Below, in pieces: positions 1-7,901 of a DNA stretch of 64,000 bases; within the stretch, counting starts at the first letter, position 1, and every line of letters begins with the position of its first letter. The stretch comes from JAMHWF01 sp048500255 (GTDB taxonomy: Bacteria > Pseudomonadota > Gammaproteobacteria > Burkholderiales > Burkholderiaceae_C). A program made the translations under genes and the position numbers. Below the pieces are notes generated by a model. It made no database searches. It saw only the letters and a list, made by a program, of their open reading frames with translations, and was not told the DNA's origin. Where the stretch lies: positions 1-64,000 of the forward strand of contig JASNYH010000005.1 in assembly GCA_048500255.1 (NCBI GenBank), written 5' to 3'.

Positions 1-383
1 ACTTCCATTACCTAGGTAAGTCGGGAGGCCAGTTCGTTGCTCCGAGCAGACCACGGTGAGATCGGCTCAAGATGGAGGCAACTGGGCGGGTACCCTGATA
101 GGAGGCCGTGGACCACTAGTGGCGGCTTCGGCGCACGGCGAAGGCTTGTGGCTTCCGCGCGTTGACTGGAAATCTAGGCGTTTGTGTCCCCTTTCACAAG
201 TGTGGGTATTATTCGCTTGATGCGACCCGGGCTAGGCGCCTCCTTTGGTCAGCACCCGCCGCAGTCACGGGTTGCGCGACTTTTGCGCGACTCTTGTGCG
301 CGCCAGGCAGCATATCTATGCACTTTGCGGGTGGAGGGCGCCGCTAAGTCGTTGATTTACAAGACCCCTTTCGTGACTGGGCA
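1..383. other. Gene-poor edge of a probable integrated element
   Basis: No convincing gene is seen here. The short open frames lack a ribosome binding site and have no recognisable domain. The stretch is less GC-rich than the rest of the window and ends exactly at a partial tRNA-Arg, so I read it as the inner end of an integrated element lying to the left. It holds three 11-bp tandem units near 272-304 and an imperfect inverted repeat (GGCGCCTCC near 237, GGAGGGCGCC near 332). No integrase gene is visible inside the window. Confidence 0.5.
272..304. repeat. Three tandem 11-bp units (possible recombinase arm sites)
   Basis: TTGCGCGACTT is followed by TTGCGCGACTC and then by the degenerate TTGTGCGCGCC, in register at 11 bp, which is one helical turn. 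Short phased direct repeats about 80 bp inside a tRNA attachment site are typical of arm-type sites bound by tyrosine recombinases or their accessory factors. That role is inference; only the repeat itself is seen. Confidence 0.45.
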
Positions 384-430
384 GGCTACGAACCAAGGGG
401 TCGTGGGTTCGAATCCTGCCAGCCGCGCCA
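384..430 (+). other. Attachment-site scar: 3' part of tRNA-Arg(ACG)
   Basis: From the anticodon loop (CTACGAA, 386-392) onward this folds as the 3' part of tRNA-Arg(ACG): 3' anticodon strand CCAAG, variable loop GGGTC, T stem GTGGG/CCTGC around TTCGAAT, acceptor strand CAGCCGC, discriminator G and encoded CCA. The 5' anticodon strand should be CTTGG but is GCAGG, and no D arm or GCGGCTG acceptor strand lies upstream. So the gene is not complete. The pattern fits integration into the anticodon-loop-to-3'-end part of tRNA-Arg, with the intact copy expected at the other end of the element, left of the window. A degenerate pseudo-tRNA is the alternative. Confidence 0.75.
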
Positions 431-579
431 CCCATTCGACGGGCCAGCTTTCTTCGCGGAGCCGGCCCGTTCGTCTTGATGGGATACCGGATCGGCCGTG
501 CTGCAGGCGCAGCGCGGCCAGCAGATCCGCCATCGTCGGCATGAGCGTCATCGGATCGAGCGGCGACCCGTGCCGGCCC

Positions 580-1062
580 TCAGCCGCTGTGAATCTCCGC
601 GCTCTGGAAGGCGTGCGCCAGCGCCGCGGGCGTCAGCTTGCGCACCTCCTTCAGCGAGTGCAGTTGCTCCTTGCCGCAGCCGCTGCACTTGTAGACCGGC
701 ATCGTCAGGTCGATCTTGAGCCCAGGCTGATTCGGCAGGCCAGGCTCGAGGGTGAAGGTGTGGCGATGGTCGGGCTTGGGCTGCAGTTCGGTGCCGCAAG
801 CCTCGCAGCGGAAATGCTTGAACATCGGCAGGCCGGTCTCTTCGCCGTGCGGCAGCGATGCTTCGTCCTGCTCCACCAGGTGGTCGAGCAACTCGAGCGG
901 CGCCTCGGCGCGCAGGAACTGCCGGTGTCCGTTGGGGCAGGTCAGCACGGTCAGGGCGTGCACGGTCAGCTTCAGCGCCTTCTCCTCGCCTTCGAGCGCG
1001 CCGAGCACGCTCGCGGTCGTCTGCGCATGGCAGACCATGCAGTTGCGGTATGCGTCGGTCAT
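580..1062 (-). CDS. Zinc-ribbon-like hypothetical protein
   Basis: A 160-residue soluble protein that I do not recognise as a named family. It has four cysteine groups: CMVC near residue 8, CPNGH near 42, CEAC near 85 and CSGC near 124. This spacing suggests two zinc ribbons, with the last two pairs as one unit. The start was chosen because GGAGGTGACC precedes the ATG; longer upstream extensions of the frame run into the tRNA-Thr gene and are shadows. It stands alone between the partial tRNA-Arg and tRNA-Thr, so context gives no role. Confidence 0.6.
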   Translation of the reverse strand: MTDAYRNCMVCHAQTTASVLGALEGEEKALKLTVHALTVLTCPNGHRQFLRAEAPLELLDHLVEQDEASLPHGEETGLPMFKHFRCEACGTELQPKPDHRHTFTLEPGLPNQPGLKIDLTMPVYKCSGCGKEQLHSLKEVRKLTPAALAHAFQSAEIHSG

Positions 1063-1242
1063 GGTCACCTCCGTCGGCTGTGGCGGTGGAATGCGCCGGC
1101 CGCGGCGCGGGCCGCGCATCGACGCCCGGGGCGGGACGCCCCTGCGTCGTTGATCCGGCGGGTGCCGCGAAGTTTCCGCGCGATGCAAGAAGGCCCCGAT
1201 GCGCGCTTCGACTCGTTGCGAAGGCGATCGGGGCCCGGAAGA

Positions 1243-1318
1243 TGGTGCCGGTGAAGAGAGTCGAACTCCCGACCTTCGCATTACGAATGCGCTGCTCTAC
1301 CAACTGAGCTACACCGGC
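1243..1318 (-). tRNA. tRNA-Thr(CGT)
   Basis: Read on the minus strand this folds as a full cloverleaf: acceptor GCCGGTG/CACCGGC, D stem GCTC/GAGC, anticodon stem GCGCA/TGCGA around loop TTCGTAA, T stem GGGAG/CTCTT around TTCGACT, discriminator A and encoded CCA. Anticodon CGT reads threonine codon ACG, which is common in GC-rich genomes. Confidence 0.95.
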
Positions 1319-1448
1319 GATCGCGCACAGGCGTCGCCGCCATTCGCGAAGCGCGCATTCTAGCCCAAGCCCGACGGCGCGCCGCGGGCCGTGGCCCGGC
1401 TGCGCGCAGGGCTCGCCGTCGCTGCCGTCGGCCCCGCTGCGACGCAGG

Positions 1449-2720
1449 CTACTTGAGCGAAAACGCCGGCAGCTTCTTCGGCACGGCCACGTTCTTCAGC
1501 GTCACGTAGACGGGCAGGCCGTTGCGGTACTTCGGATAGTCCTCGCCCTGGATCAGCGGCGCGAGGTAGCGGCGGCACTTGTCGGTGATGCCGAAGCCGT
1601 CCCGGGTGATGAAGTCGCGCGGCATGAACTTCTCGACGTTGGCCACTTTCGACAGCGGCGCGACGCCCACGCGGTAGCGGTACGGCGCGTCGGACAGGCG
1701 CTCGATCGTCGGCATGACGGCGTTCTCGCCCTTGATCGCCAGCTCGACGGCCTTCTTGCCCAGCTCGTAGGCCTGCTTCACGTCCGTCTTCGAGGCGATG
1801 TGGCGCGCCGCGCGCTGCAGGTAGTCGGCCACGGCCCAGTGGAACTTGTAGCCGAGCGCCTCCTTCACCATGCCGGCGACGACGGGCGCAGCGCCGCCGA
1901 GCTGGGCGTGGCCGAAGGCGTCGCGCGTGCCCTGCTCGGCGAGGAAGGTGCCGTCGGGGTGGTGGCAGCCTTCGCTGACGACCACCGTGCAGTAGCCGTG
2001 CTGCTTGACGAGCGCGTCGACGCGCGCGAGAAACTTCTCTTGATCGAACTCGATCTCGGGGAACAGGATCACGACGGGGATGCCGTGCTCCTCGACCAGC
2101 CCGCCGGCAGCGGCGATCCAGCCGGCGTGGCGGCCCATCACCTCGACGACGAACACTTTCGTCGACGTCTCCTTCATCGAGCGCACGTCGAAGCTCGCCT
2201 CGAGCGTCGACACGGCGACGTACTTGGCGACGGAGCCGAAGCCGGGGCAGCAGTCGGTGATCGGCAGGTCGTTGTCGACCGTCTTGGGCACGTGGATCGC
2301 CTGGATCGGGTAGCCCATCGCCTGCGAGAGCTGGCTCACCTTGAAGCAGGTGTCGGCCGAGTCGCCGCCGCCGTTGTAGAAGAAGTAGCCGATGTCGTGG
2401 GCCTTGAAGACCTCGATCAGCCGCTCGTATTCCCGGCGGTTGGCCTCGAGCGACTTGAGCTTGTAGCGGCACGAGCCGAAGGCGCCCGACGGCGTCGAGC
2501 GCAGCGCCTCGATCGCGGCGGCCGACTCCTTGCTGGTGTCGATCAGGTCCTCGGTCAGCGCGCCGATGATGCCGTTGCGCCCGGCGTAGACCTTGCCGAT
2601 CTTGCCCTTGTGCGCGCGCGCCGTCTGGATCACGCCGCAGGCCGACGCGTTGATCACCGCCGTGACGCCGCCCGACTGGGCATAGAAGGCGTTCATCTTC
2701 TTCGTGCTGCTGGTGGCCAT
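1449..2720 (-). CDS. pfp: Pyrophosphate-dependent 6-phosphofructokinase
   Basis: Cytoplasmic glycolytic enzyme of 423 residues that interconverts fructose 6-phosphate and fructose 1,6-bisphosphate using PPi. The phosphofructokinase fold is clear: GGGDS at about 117-121, PKTVDND at 145-151 and MGRHAGW near 200. ATP enzymes have GGDGS and PGTIDND. Here the discriminating positions are Asp in GGGDS and Lys in PKT, both diagnostic for PPi use. The reaction is reversible, so it can also serve gluconeogenesis. AAGGAG lies upstream of the ATG. It is the last of three minus-strand genes (prfB, pepN, pfp) with gaps under 50 bp, so they are probably co-transcribed. Confidence 0.92.
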   Translation of the reverse strand: MATSSTKKMNAFYAQSGGVTAVINASACGVIQTARAHKGKIGKVYAGRNGIIGALTEDLIDTSKESAAAIEALRSTPSGAFGSCRYKLKSLEANRREYERLIEVFKAHDIGYFFYNGGGDSADTCFKVSQLSQAMGYPIQAIHVPKTVDNDLPITDCCPGFGSVAKYVAVSTLEASFDVRSMKETSTKVFVVEVMGRHAGWIAAAGGLVEEHGIPVVILFPEIEFDQEKFLARVDALVKQHGYCTVVVSEGCHHPDGTFLAEQGTRDAFGHAQLGGAAPVVAGMVKEALGYKFHWAVADYLQRAARHIASKTDVKQAYELGKKAVELAIKGENAVMPTIERLSDAPYRYRVGVAPLSKVANVEKFMPRDFITRDGFGITDKCRRYLAPLIQGEDYPKYRNGLPVYVTLKNVAVPKKLPAFSLK

Positions 2721-2762
2721 CGTTCGATCACTCCTTGGGTCGATGGTGGGCTCGTTGTTGCT

Positions 2763-5444
2763 TCAGGGGCCGACGGCGAGCGCCCGCCCGACGATCTCGC
2801 GCACGTCGGCCGACAGCTCGGCCTTGCCGGCGACGCGGCCCAGCGCCTCGCGCGCCGCGCTGCGATACGGTTCGGCGAGCTGGCTCCAGCGGTCCATCGC
2901 GCGCGCCAGCCGCGCGGCGAGCTGCGGATTGATGGCGTCGATCTCGAGCACGCGATCGGCCCAGAACACGTAGCCTGCGGCGTCGGCGCGGTGGAAGGCC
3001 GCGGGGTTGAACATGCAATAGCTCGTGAGCAGGCTGCGCGCGCGGTTCGGGTTGGCGAGCGAGAAGTCGGGGTGCTGCAGCAGCTGCTTGACGCGCGCGA
3101 AGACGCGGCCGTCCTTCTCGGGCGCGCGCGCCTGCAGCGCGAACCACTTGTCGACGACGAGCGCGTCGTCGCGAAAGCGCGCATGGAACTCGGCCAGCGC
3201 CGTCTCGGCCAGATCGCTGTGCGAGTCGACCAGCGCGGCGAGCGCGCCGAAGCGCTCCGTCATGTTGCCCGCGGAGCGGAACCGCTCGAGCGCGCGGCCG
3301 GGCCAGCGGGCGTCGCCCGCGCGCACGCCGTCGAGGCACAGCATCGCGAGCGCCAGGTTGGCGAGCGCGCGACGCCCCATCGACAGCGGGTCGGGCGTGT
3401 AGGGGCCGGGTACCTGGTTCGCCTCGAAGGCGGCGGCCCAGTCGGCGTGCAGCTCGCGCGCGAGCACGACGCGCATCGACTCGCGCGCCTCGTGCACGCG
3501 CTGCGGGTCGACGGCGTCGAGCTGCTCGGCGATGTAGCCCTCGCTGGGCAGCGTCAGCACCAGCTCCTTGAAGGCGGCGTCGAGCTCGGGGTGGCGCAGC
3601 ACGCCGCGCAGCGCGCCGACGAATGCGGCGTCGAGCGGCCACTCTCCGACGCGGCGTGCCGCCACGAGCAATCGCTCGAGCGCGAGGCGCTGGCCGGCCT
3701 CCCAACGGTTGAACGGGTCGGCGTCGTGAGCGAGCAGCGTCAGCAGCTGCGCGTCGCCCAGGCCGTCGTGCAGCGTCACCGGCGCCGAGAAGCCGCGCAG
3801 CAGCGACGGAACCGGCTCGACGGGGACGTCGACGAAGGTGTAGAACGCCTTCGCCTCGTCGAGCACGAGCACGCGCTCGGTCCCCGCCGACGCCACCTCG
3901 CCCTCGAGGCGCAGCGGCAGCGCGCGACCGTCGGGCGCGACCAGCCCCATCGCGACGGGCACGACGAAGGGCTCCTTGACGGCCTGCCCCGGGCTCGGCG
4001 CGCACTGCTGTTCGAGGCCCAGCGTGTAGGTGCGCGACGGTGCATCCCAGCGCCCGCGCGCCGTCACGCGCGGCGTGCCGGCCTGCGCATACCAGCGCTT
4101 GAAGTCGGACAGCCGCTCGGCGAGCGCGCTGCCGGGGTTGGCGTCGGCGATGGCCTGCGCGAAGTCGTCGCAGGTCACGGCCTGGCCGTCGTGGCGCTCG
4201 AAGTAGAGCGCGATGCCCTTGGCGAAGCCGTCGCGGCCGACCAGCGTCTGCATCATGCGCACGACTTCGGCGCCTTTTTCGTAGACGGTGGCGGTGTAGA
4301 AGTTGTTGATCTCGACGTACTGGTCGGGGCGCACCGGGTGCGCCATCGGGCCGGCGTCCTCGGGGAACTGCATCTGGCGCAGCTGGCGCACGTCCTCGAT
4401 GCGCTTGACGGCGCGCGCCGACGCGTCGCCCGCCATGTCCTGGCTGAACTCCTGGTCGCGAAAGACGGTCAGGCCTTCCTTGAGCGAGAGCTGGAACCAG
4501 TCGCGGCAGGTGATGCGGTTGCCGGTCCAGTTGTGGAAGTACTCGTGGCCGATCACGCTCTCGATGCCGGCGTAGTCGGCGTCGGTCGCGGTGGCGGGGT
4601 GCGCGAGCACGTAGCGGGTGTTGAAGATGTTCAACCCCTTGTTCTCCATCGCCCCCATGTTGAAGTCGCCCACGGCGACGATCATGAAGCGCTCGAGATC
4701 GAGCGTGAGGCCGAAGCGCCACTCGTCCCAGATGACGGAGGCGACGAGCGAGTCCATCGCGTGCTCCGTCTTGTCGAGGTCACCGCGGCGCACCCACACC
4801 TGCAGCAGGTGCTCGCGGCCGGCGCGCGTGCGGATGCGCTGCTCGCGCGCGACGAGGTCGGCGGCGACGAGCGCGAACAGGTAGCTCGGCTTGGGGTAGG
4901 GGTCGTGCCACTTCGCCCAGTGGCGCCCGCCGTCGAGCTCGCCCTGCTCGACGAGATTGCCGTTGGCCAGCAGCACCGGGTACTTTGCCTTGTCGGCGCG
5001 CAGCGTGACGGTGTAGACCGCCATCACGTCGGGCCGGTCGAGGAAGTAGGTGATGCGGCGGAAGCCCTCGGCCTCGCACTGCGTGAACAGCCCGCCGCCC
5101 GAGGTGTAGAGCCCCGAGAGCTGCGTGTTCTTGTCGGGCGCGCAGGTGTTGCGGATCTCGAGCGTGAAGGCGTCGGCCGGCGGGTTGTCGATGACAAGCG
5201 CGCCGTCCTCGGTGCGAAAGGCCACGCTCTCGCCGTCGGCCAGCACGCGCAGCGGCGTCAGCTCCTCGCCGTGCAGGCGCAGCGGCTGCGCCGGCAGCGC
5301 GGCATTGCGCTCGATGCGCAGCCGGCTCGCGACGATGGTGCGCGCCGCGTCGAGATCGAATGTCAGCTCGACGCTGCGGATCCAGTAGGCCGGCGGCGCA
5401 TAGTCCTCGCGTCGCACGGCGGTGGGGGAGGTGCCTTCGCGCAT
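2763..5444 (-). CDS. pepN: Aminopeptidase N (M1 family)
   Basis: Cytoplasmic zinc aminopeptidase of 893 residues, close to the 870 of E. coli PepN, which removes N-terminal amino acids from peptides. The exopeptidase motif GAMEN is near residue 262 and the zinc site HEYFHNW is near 298, with the second glutamate in the following stretch (LKEGLTVFRDQEF). The long helical C-terminal domain typical of the PepN branch is complete. There is no signal peptide. It sits 27 bp downstream of prfB and 42 bp upstream of pfp on the same strand. Confidence 0.95.
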   Translation of the reverse strand: MREGTSPTAVRREDYAPPAYWIRSVELTFDLDAARTIVASRLRIERNAALPAQPLRLHGEELTPLRVLADGESVAFRTEDGALVIDNPPADAFTLEIRNTCAPDKNTQLSGLYTSGGGLFTQCEAEGFRRITYFLDRPDVMAVYTVTLRADKAKYPVLLANGNLVEQGELDGGRHWAKWHDPYPKPSYLFALVAADLVAREQRIRTRAGREHLLQVWVRRGDLDKTEHAMDSLVASVIWDEWRFGLTLDLERFMIVAVGDFNMGAMENKGLNIFNTRYVLAHPATATDADYAGIESVIGHEYFHNWTGNRITCRDWFQLSLKEGLTVFRDQEFSQDMAGDASARAVKRIEDVRQLRQMQFPEDAGPMAHPVRPDQYVEINNFYTATVYEKGAEVVRMMQTLVGRDGFAKGIALYFERHDGQAVTCDDFAQAIADANPGSALAERLSDFKRWYAQAGTPRVTARGRWDAPSRTYTLGLEQQCAPSPGQAVKEPFVVPVAMGLVAPDGRALPLRLEGEVASAGTERVLVLDEAKAFYTFVDVPVEPVPSLLRGFSAPVTLHDGLGDAQLLTLLAHDADPFNRWEAGQRLALERLLVAARRVGEWPLDAAFVGALRGVLRHPELDAAFKELVLTLPSEGYIAEQLDAVDPQRVHEARESMRVVLARELHADWAAAFEANQVPGPYTPDPLSMGRRALANLALAMLCLDGVRAGDARWPGRALERFRSAGNMTERFGALAALVDSHSDLAETALAEFHARFRDDALVVDKWFALQARAPEKDGRVFARVKQLLQHPDFSLANPNRARSLLTSYCMFNPAAFHRADAAGYVFWADRVLEIDAINPQLAARLARAMDRWSQLAEPYRSAAREALGRVAGKAELSADVREIVGRALAVGP

Positions 5445-5471
5445 GGGTGGGCTTCTCGCTGTCTCTCTTCG

Positions 5472-6576
5472 TCAGACGCCTTGCTTGAGGCTCGCCTCGA
5501 TGAAGGCATCGAGGTCGCCGTCGAGCACCTTCTGCGTGTTGCTGATCTCGACGTTGGTGCGCAGGTCCTTGATGCGGCTCTGGTCGAGGACGTAGCTGCG
5601 GATCTGGTGGCCCCAGCCGACGTCCGTCTTGCTGTCCTCGAGCTTCTGCTGCTCGGCCATGCGCTTGCGCATCTCGTGCTCGTACAGGCGCGAGCGCAGC
5701 ATCTGCCAGGCCTCGTCGCGGTTGCGGTGCTGGCTGCGGTCGTTCTGGCACTGCACGACGATGCCCGTCGGGATGTGCGTCAGCCGCACCGCCGAGTCCG
5801 TCTTGTTGATGTGCTGGCCGCCCGCGCCCGAGGCGCGGAAGGTGTCGGTGCGCACGTCGGCCGGATTGATCTCGATCTCGACCGAATCGTCGACCTCGGG
5901 ATAGACGAAGAGGCTGGCGAAGCTGGTGTGCCGCCCGCCCGACGAGTCGAACGGGCTCTTGCGCACCAGCCGGTGCACGCCCGTCTCGGTGCGCAGCAGA
6001 CCGAAGGCGTAGTCGCCCTCGATCTTGACGGTGGCGCTGCGGATGCCTGCGACGTCGCCCGGTGTCTCTTCGAGCACCTCGGACTTGAAGCCCTTGCGCT
6101 CGGCGTACTTGAGGTACTGGCGCAGCAGCATCTGCGCCCAGTCGCAGGCCTCGGTGCCGCCGGCGCCGGCCTGGATGTCGATGAAGCAGTTGCTCGGGTC
6201 GGCGGGGTTGGCGAACATGCGCCGGAACTCGAGCTGCTCGACGGTCTCGCGCAGCTTGGCGGCGTCGGCCTCGATCGCCATGAGGCCGGCCTCGTCGCCC
6301 TCGTCCTTGGCCATCTCGTACAGCTCGGCGCTGTCGGACAGATTGGTCGTCAGGTGGTCGATCGTCTGGACCACCGTCTCGAGCGTGCGCTTCTCGCGCC
6401 CGAGCTCCTGCGCGCGCTTGGGCTCGTTCCAGACGTTGGGGTTCTCGAGCGCGGCGTTGACTTCGTTCAGCCGCAGGGCATTGCGGTCGTAGTCAAAGAT
6501 ACCCCCGGAGCTGCTCGGTGCGGGCGCGCAGATCGGCGAGCAGCGTGCCGATGGCGTTGATGTGTTCGATGTCCAT
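5472..6576 (-). CDS. prfB: Peptide chain release factor 2, with programmed +1 frameshift
   Basis: RF2 recognises UGA and UAA and triggers peptide release. The gene is in two frames: 27 codons from the ATG at 6576 end at a TGA (6493-6495), then 340 codons in the +1 frame finish the protein, 367 residues in all (E. coli has 365). The peptide anticodon SPF and the catalytic GGQ (about residue 249, in ASGAGGQHINKTDSAVR) are present. The in-frame TGA is not damage: the classical recoding site surrounds it, so RF2 level controls its own synthesis. The joined protein is annotated here as one span. Confidence 0.95.
6487..6509 (-). promoter_or_regulatory. RF2 programmed frameshift site
   Basis: On the minus strand the sequence is CGG GGG TAT CTT TGA C. 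CTT TGA is the slippery codon plus stop, and the GGGGG three bases before it is the internal Shine-Dalgarno element (AGGGGG in E. coli) that promotes +1 slippage. CTT is at 6496-6498 and TGA at 6493-6495. Scarce RF2 lets the ribosome slip onto TTT and continue with GAC. Confidence 0.93.
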
Positions 6577-6709
6577 GCTGAGGTGCGTGGGAAAGGCGGC
6601 GATTTTGTCATGCGCCCGAAAGCGAGGGTTTCTCCCGACCGGGCTACCCCGAGGGCGACCCCGTTTTGTCAGGAAGGCGTAAGCCCCAAGAAACGAAATC
6701 GCTCGGCCG

Positions 6710-7006
6710 ATGCTGACCTTTCTCAACCTGCTGCAGCTGTTGCTGTACATCCCGCTGCTCGCGCTGCTCGGGCAGGGGCTGCTCTACGTGCTGGCCGGGA
6801 CGCGCCGCAACACCAACTTCTTCTATCAGCTGCTGCAACTGCTGTCCAAGCCGTTCACCTTCGTCGTGCGCAAGCTGACGCCGGCCAAGGTCGCCGACGA
6901 GCAGGTTCCCGTGGTCACCTTCTTCCTGCTGATCATCGCCTACGCCGTCGTCACGTTCGAGAAGATCGACCTGTGCGTGCGCATCGGAGTGGAGGCCTGC
7001 AAGTGA
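6710..7006 (+). CDS. Small inner-membrane protein
   Basis: 98 residues with two hydrophobic segments (about 5-28 and 66-84) separated by a basic, cytoplasm-like loop, TRRNTNFFYQLLQLLSKP. I recognise it only as a small uncharacterised membrane protein. It is divergent from prfB and its stop overlaps the GTG start of the next gene, so the two form a translationally coupled pair. Confidence 0.7.
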   Translation: MLTFLNLLQLLLYIPLLALLGQGLLYVLAGTRRNTNFFYQLLQLLSKPFTFVVRKLTPAKVADEQVPVVTFFLLIIAYAVVTFEKIDLCVRIGVEACK

Positions 7007-7584
7007 CGGCGCGCGCCGGCAGCGGCTTCGACTGGTGGCGCCTGAAGTGGCGCGCCATCGTGATGCTGATCTTCAACCGCCGCGAGGCGGCGCTCGACGC
7101 CTTCGACGCGATGCTCGCGCGCTGGCCCGACGACGCCTATGCGCTGGCCAGCCGCGCCCACGTGCTGGCACAGCTCGGCCGCCGCGATGACGCCATCGCC
7201 GACGCCCAGCGCCTGACGGCGCTGTACCCGCAGCGCAGCGCCGGCGACTGGTTCAACCTCGCCTTCCTGCTCGACGAGGCCGGCCGGCTCGACGAGGCCG
7301 AGGCCGCGTTCCGCCGCGCCCTCGCGCTCGACGACAAGCTCGACCGCGCCTGGTACGGCCTAGGCCTCACGCTCATCCGTCAGCAACGCTACGACGAGGC
7401 CGTCGCCGCGCTCGAGCGCAACACGAAGCTGCAGCCGATGAGCCCCTACGGCTGGTACCAGCTCGCGCGCGCGCACGTCGACCGCCACGACCCCGAGGCG
7501 GCACGCAAGATCATCCGCCATCTGCAGGGCTTCGAGCCCAAGGTCGCTGCGCAGCTGCAGCGCGAAACGGGGCTGGCGCCATGA
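7003..7584 (+). CDS. TPR-repeat protein
   Basis: 193 residues. The GTG start overlaps the TGA of the upstream membrane gene (GTGA) and follows GGAGGCCTGCAA; longer readings of this frame have no ribosome binding site. The body is a run of about four tetratricopeptide repeats (for example near 75-108 and 109-142), a helical scaffold for protein contacts. One N-terminal stretch, WRAIVMLIFN, is mildly hydrophobic but not a clear membrane segment. It may act with its coupled membrane neighbour; that is inference. Confidence 0.75.
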   Translation: MTARAGSGFDWWRLKWRAIVMLIFNRREAALDAFDAMLARWPDDAYALASRAHVLAQLGRRDDAIADAQRLTALYPQRSAGDWFNLAFLLDEAGRLDEAEAAFRRALALDDKLDRAWYGLGLTLIRQQRYDEAVAALERNTKLQPMSPYGWYQLARAHVDRHDPEAARKIIRHLQGFEPKVAAQLQRETGLAP

Positions 7585-7642
7585 GCATCCACGGAGCATC
7601 AACGAGCCGGGTCAGACCCGGAACAACCAGGAGGCAGCTGTC

Positions 7643-7900
7643 ATGCAATTGAGTGAGCGACACAAGGAGTACTGGAGCAAGACGCTCCGGATCACCGGCA
7701 TCTTGCTGGCGATCTGGTTCTTCGTGACGTTCGTCATCGGCTATTTCGCCCGTGACCTCAACTTCACTTTCTTCGGCTGGCCGTTCAGCTTCTGGGTCGC
7801 GGCCCAGGGCGCGCTGATCGTGTACGTGCTGATCATCTGGTTCTATGCGCGCTACATGAACGCGCTGGACCAGCAATACGGCGTTGCCGAGGAGGAGTGA
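7643..7900 (+). CDS. DUF4212 small subunit of a sodium/solute symporter
   Basis: 85 residues with two membrane helices (about 18-40 and 50-70). The N-terminal amphipathic stretch RHKEYWSKTLRI and the C-terminal YARYMNALDQQYG are typical of DUF4212 proteins, which are always encoded just before a large SSS-family permease. Here the permease begins 2 bp after this stop. It is probably an accessory membrane subunit of that transporter. Confidence 0.85.
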   Translation: MQLSERHKEYWSKTLRITGILLAIWFFVTFVIGYFARDLNFTFFGWPFSFWVAAQGALIVYVLIIWFYARYMNALDQQYGVAEEE

Positions 7901-7901
7901 C

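Noticed and set aside
162..347. 61-residue open frame in the element edge
   Set aside because: No ribosome binding site, no similarity I recognise, low-complexity end.
384..430. Calling a complete tRNA-Arg, possibly with an intron
   Set aside because: No 5' half was found upstream. A group I intron would need that half and a folded core; neither is seen.
184..1254. 356-residue open frame over the left edge
   Set aside because: It runs through the tRNA-Arg scar and opposite the zinc-ribbon gene; its sequence includes translated tRNA.
6493..6495. Premature stop in prfB as a pseudogene
   Set aside because: The stop lies in the known RF2 recoding site and the remaining frame is full length.
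1800..6560. 1586-residue plus-strand open frame
   Set aside because: It is antisense to pfp, pepN and prfB, has Arg/Ala/Asp-rich shadow composition and no domains.
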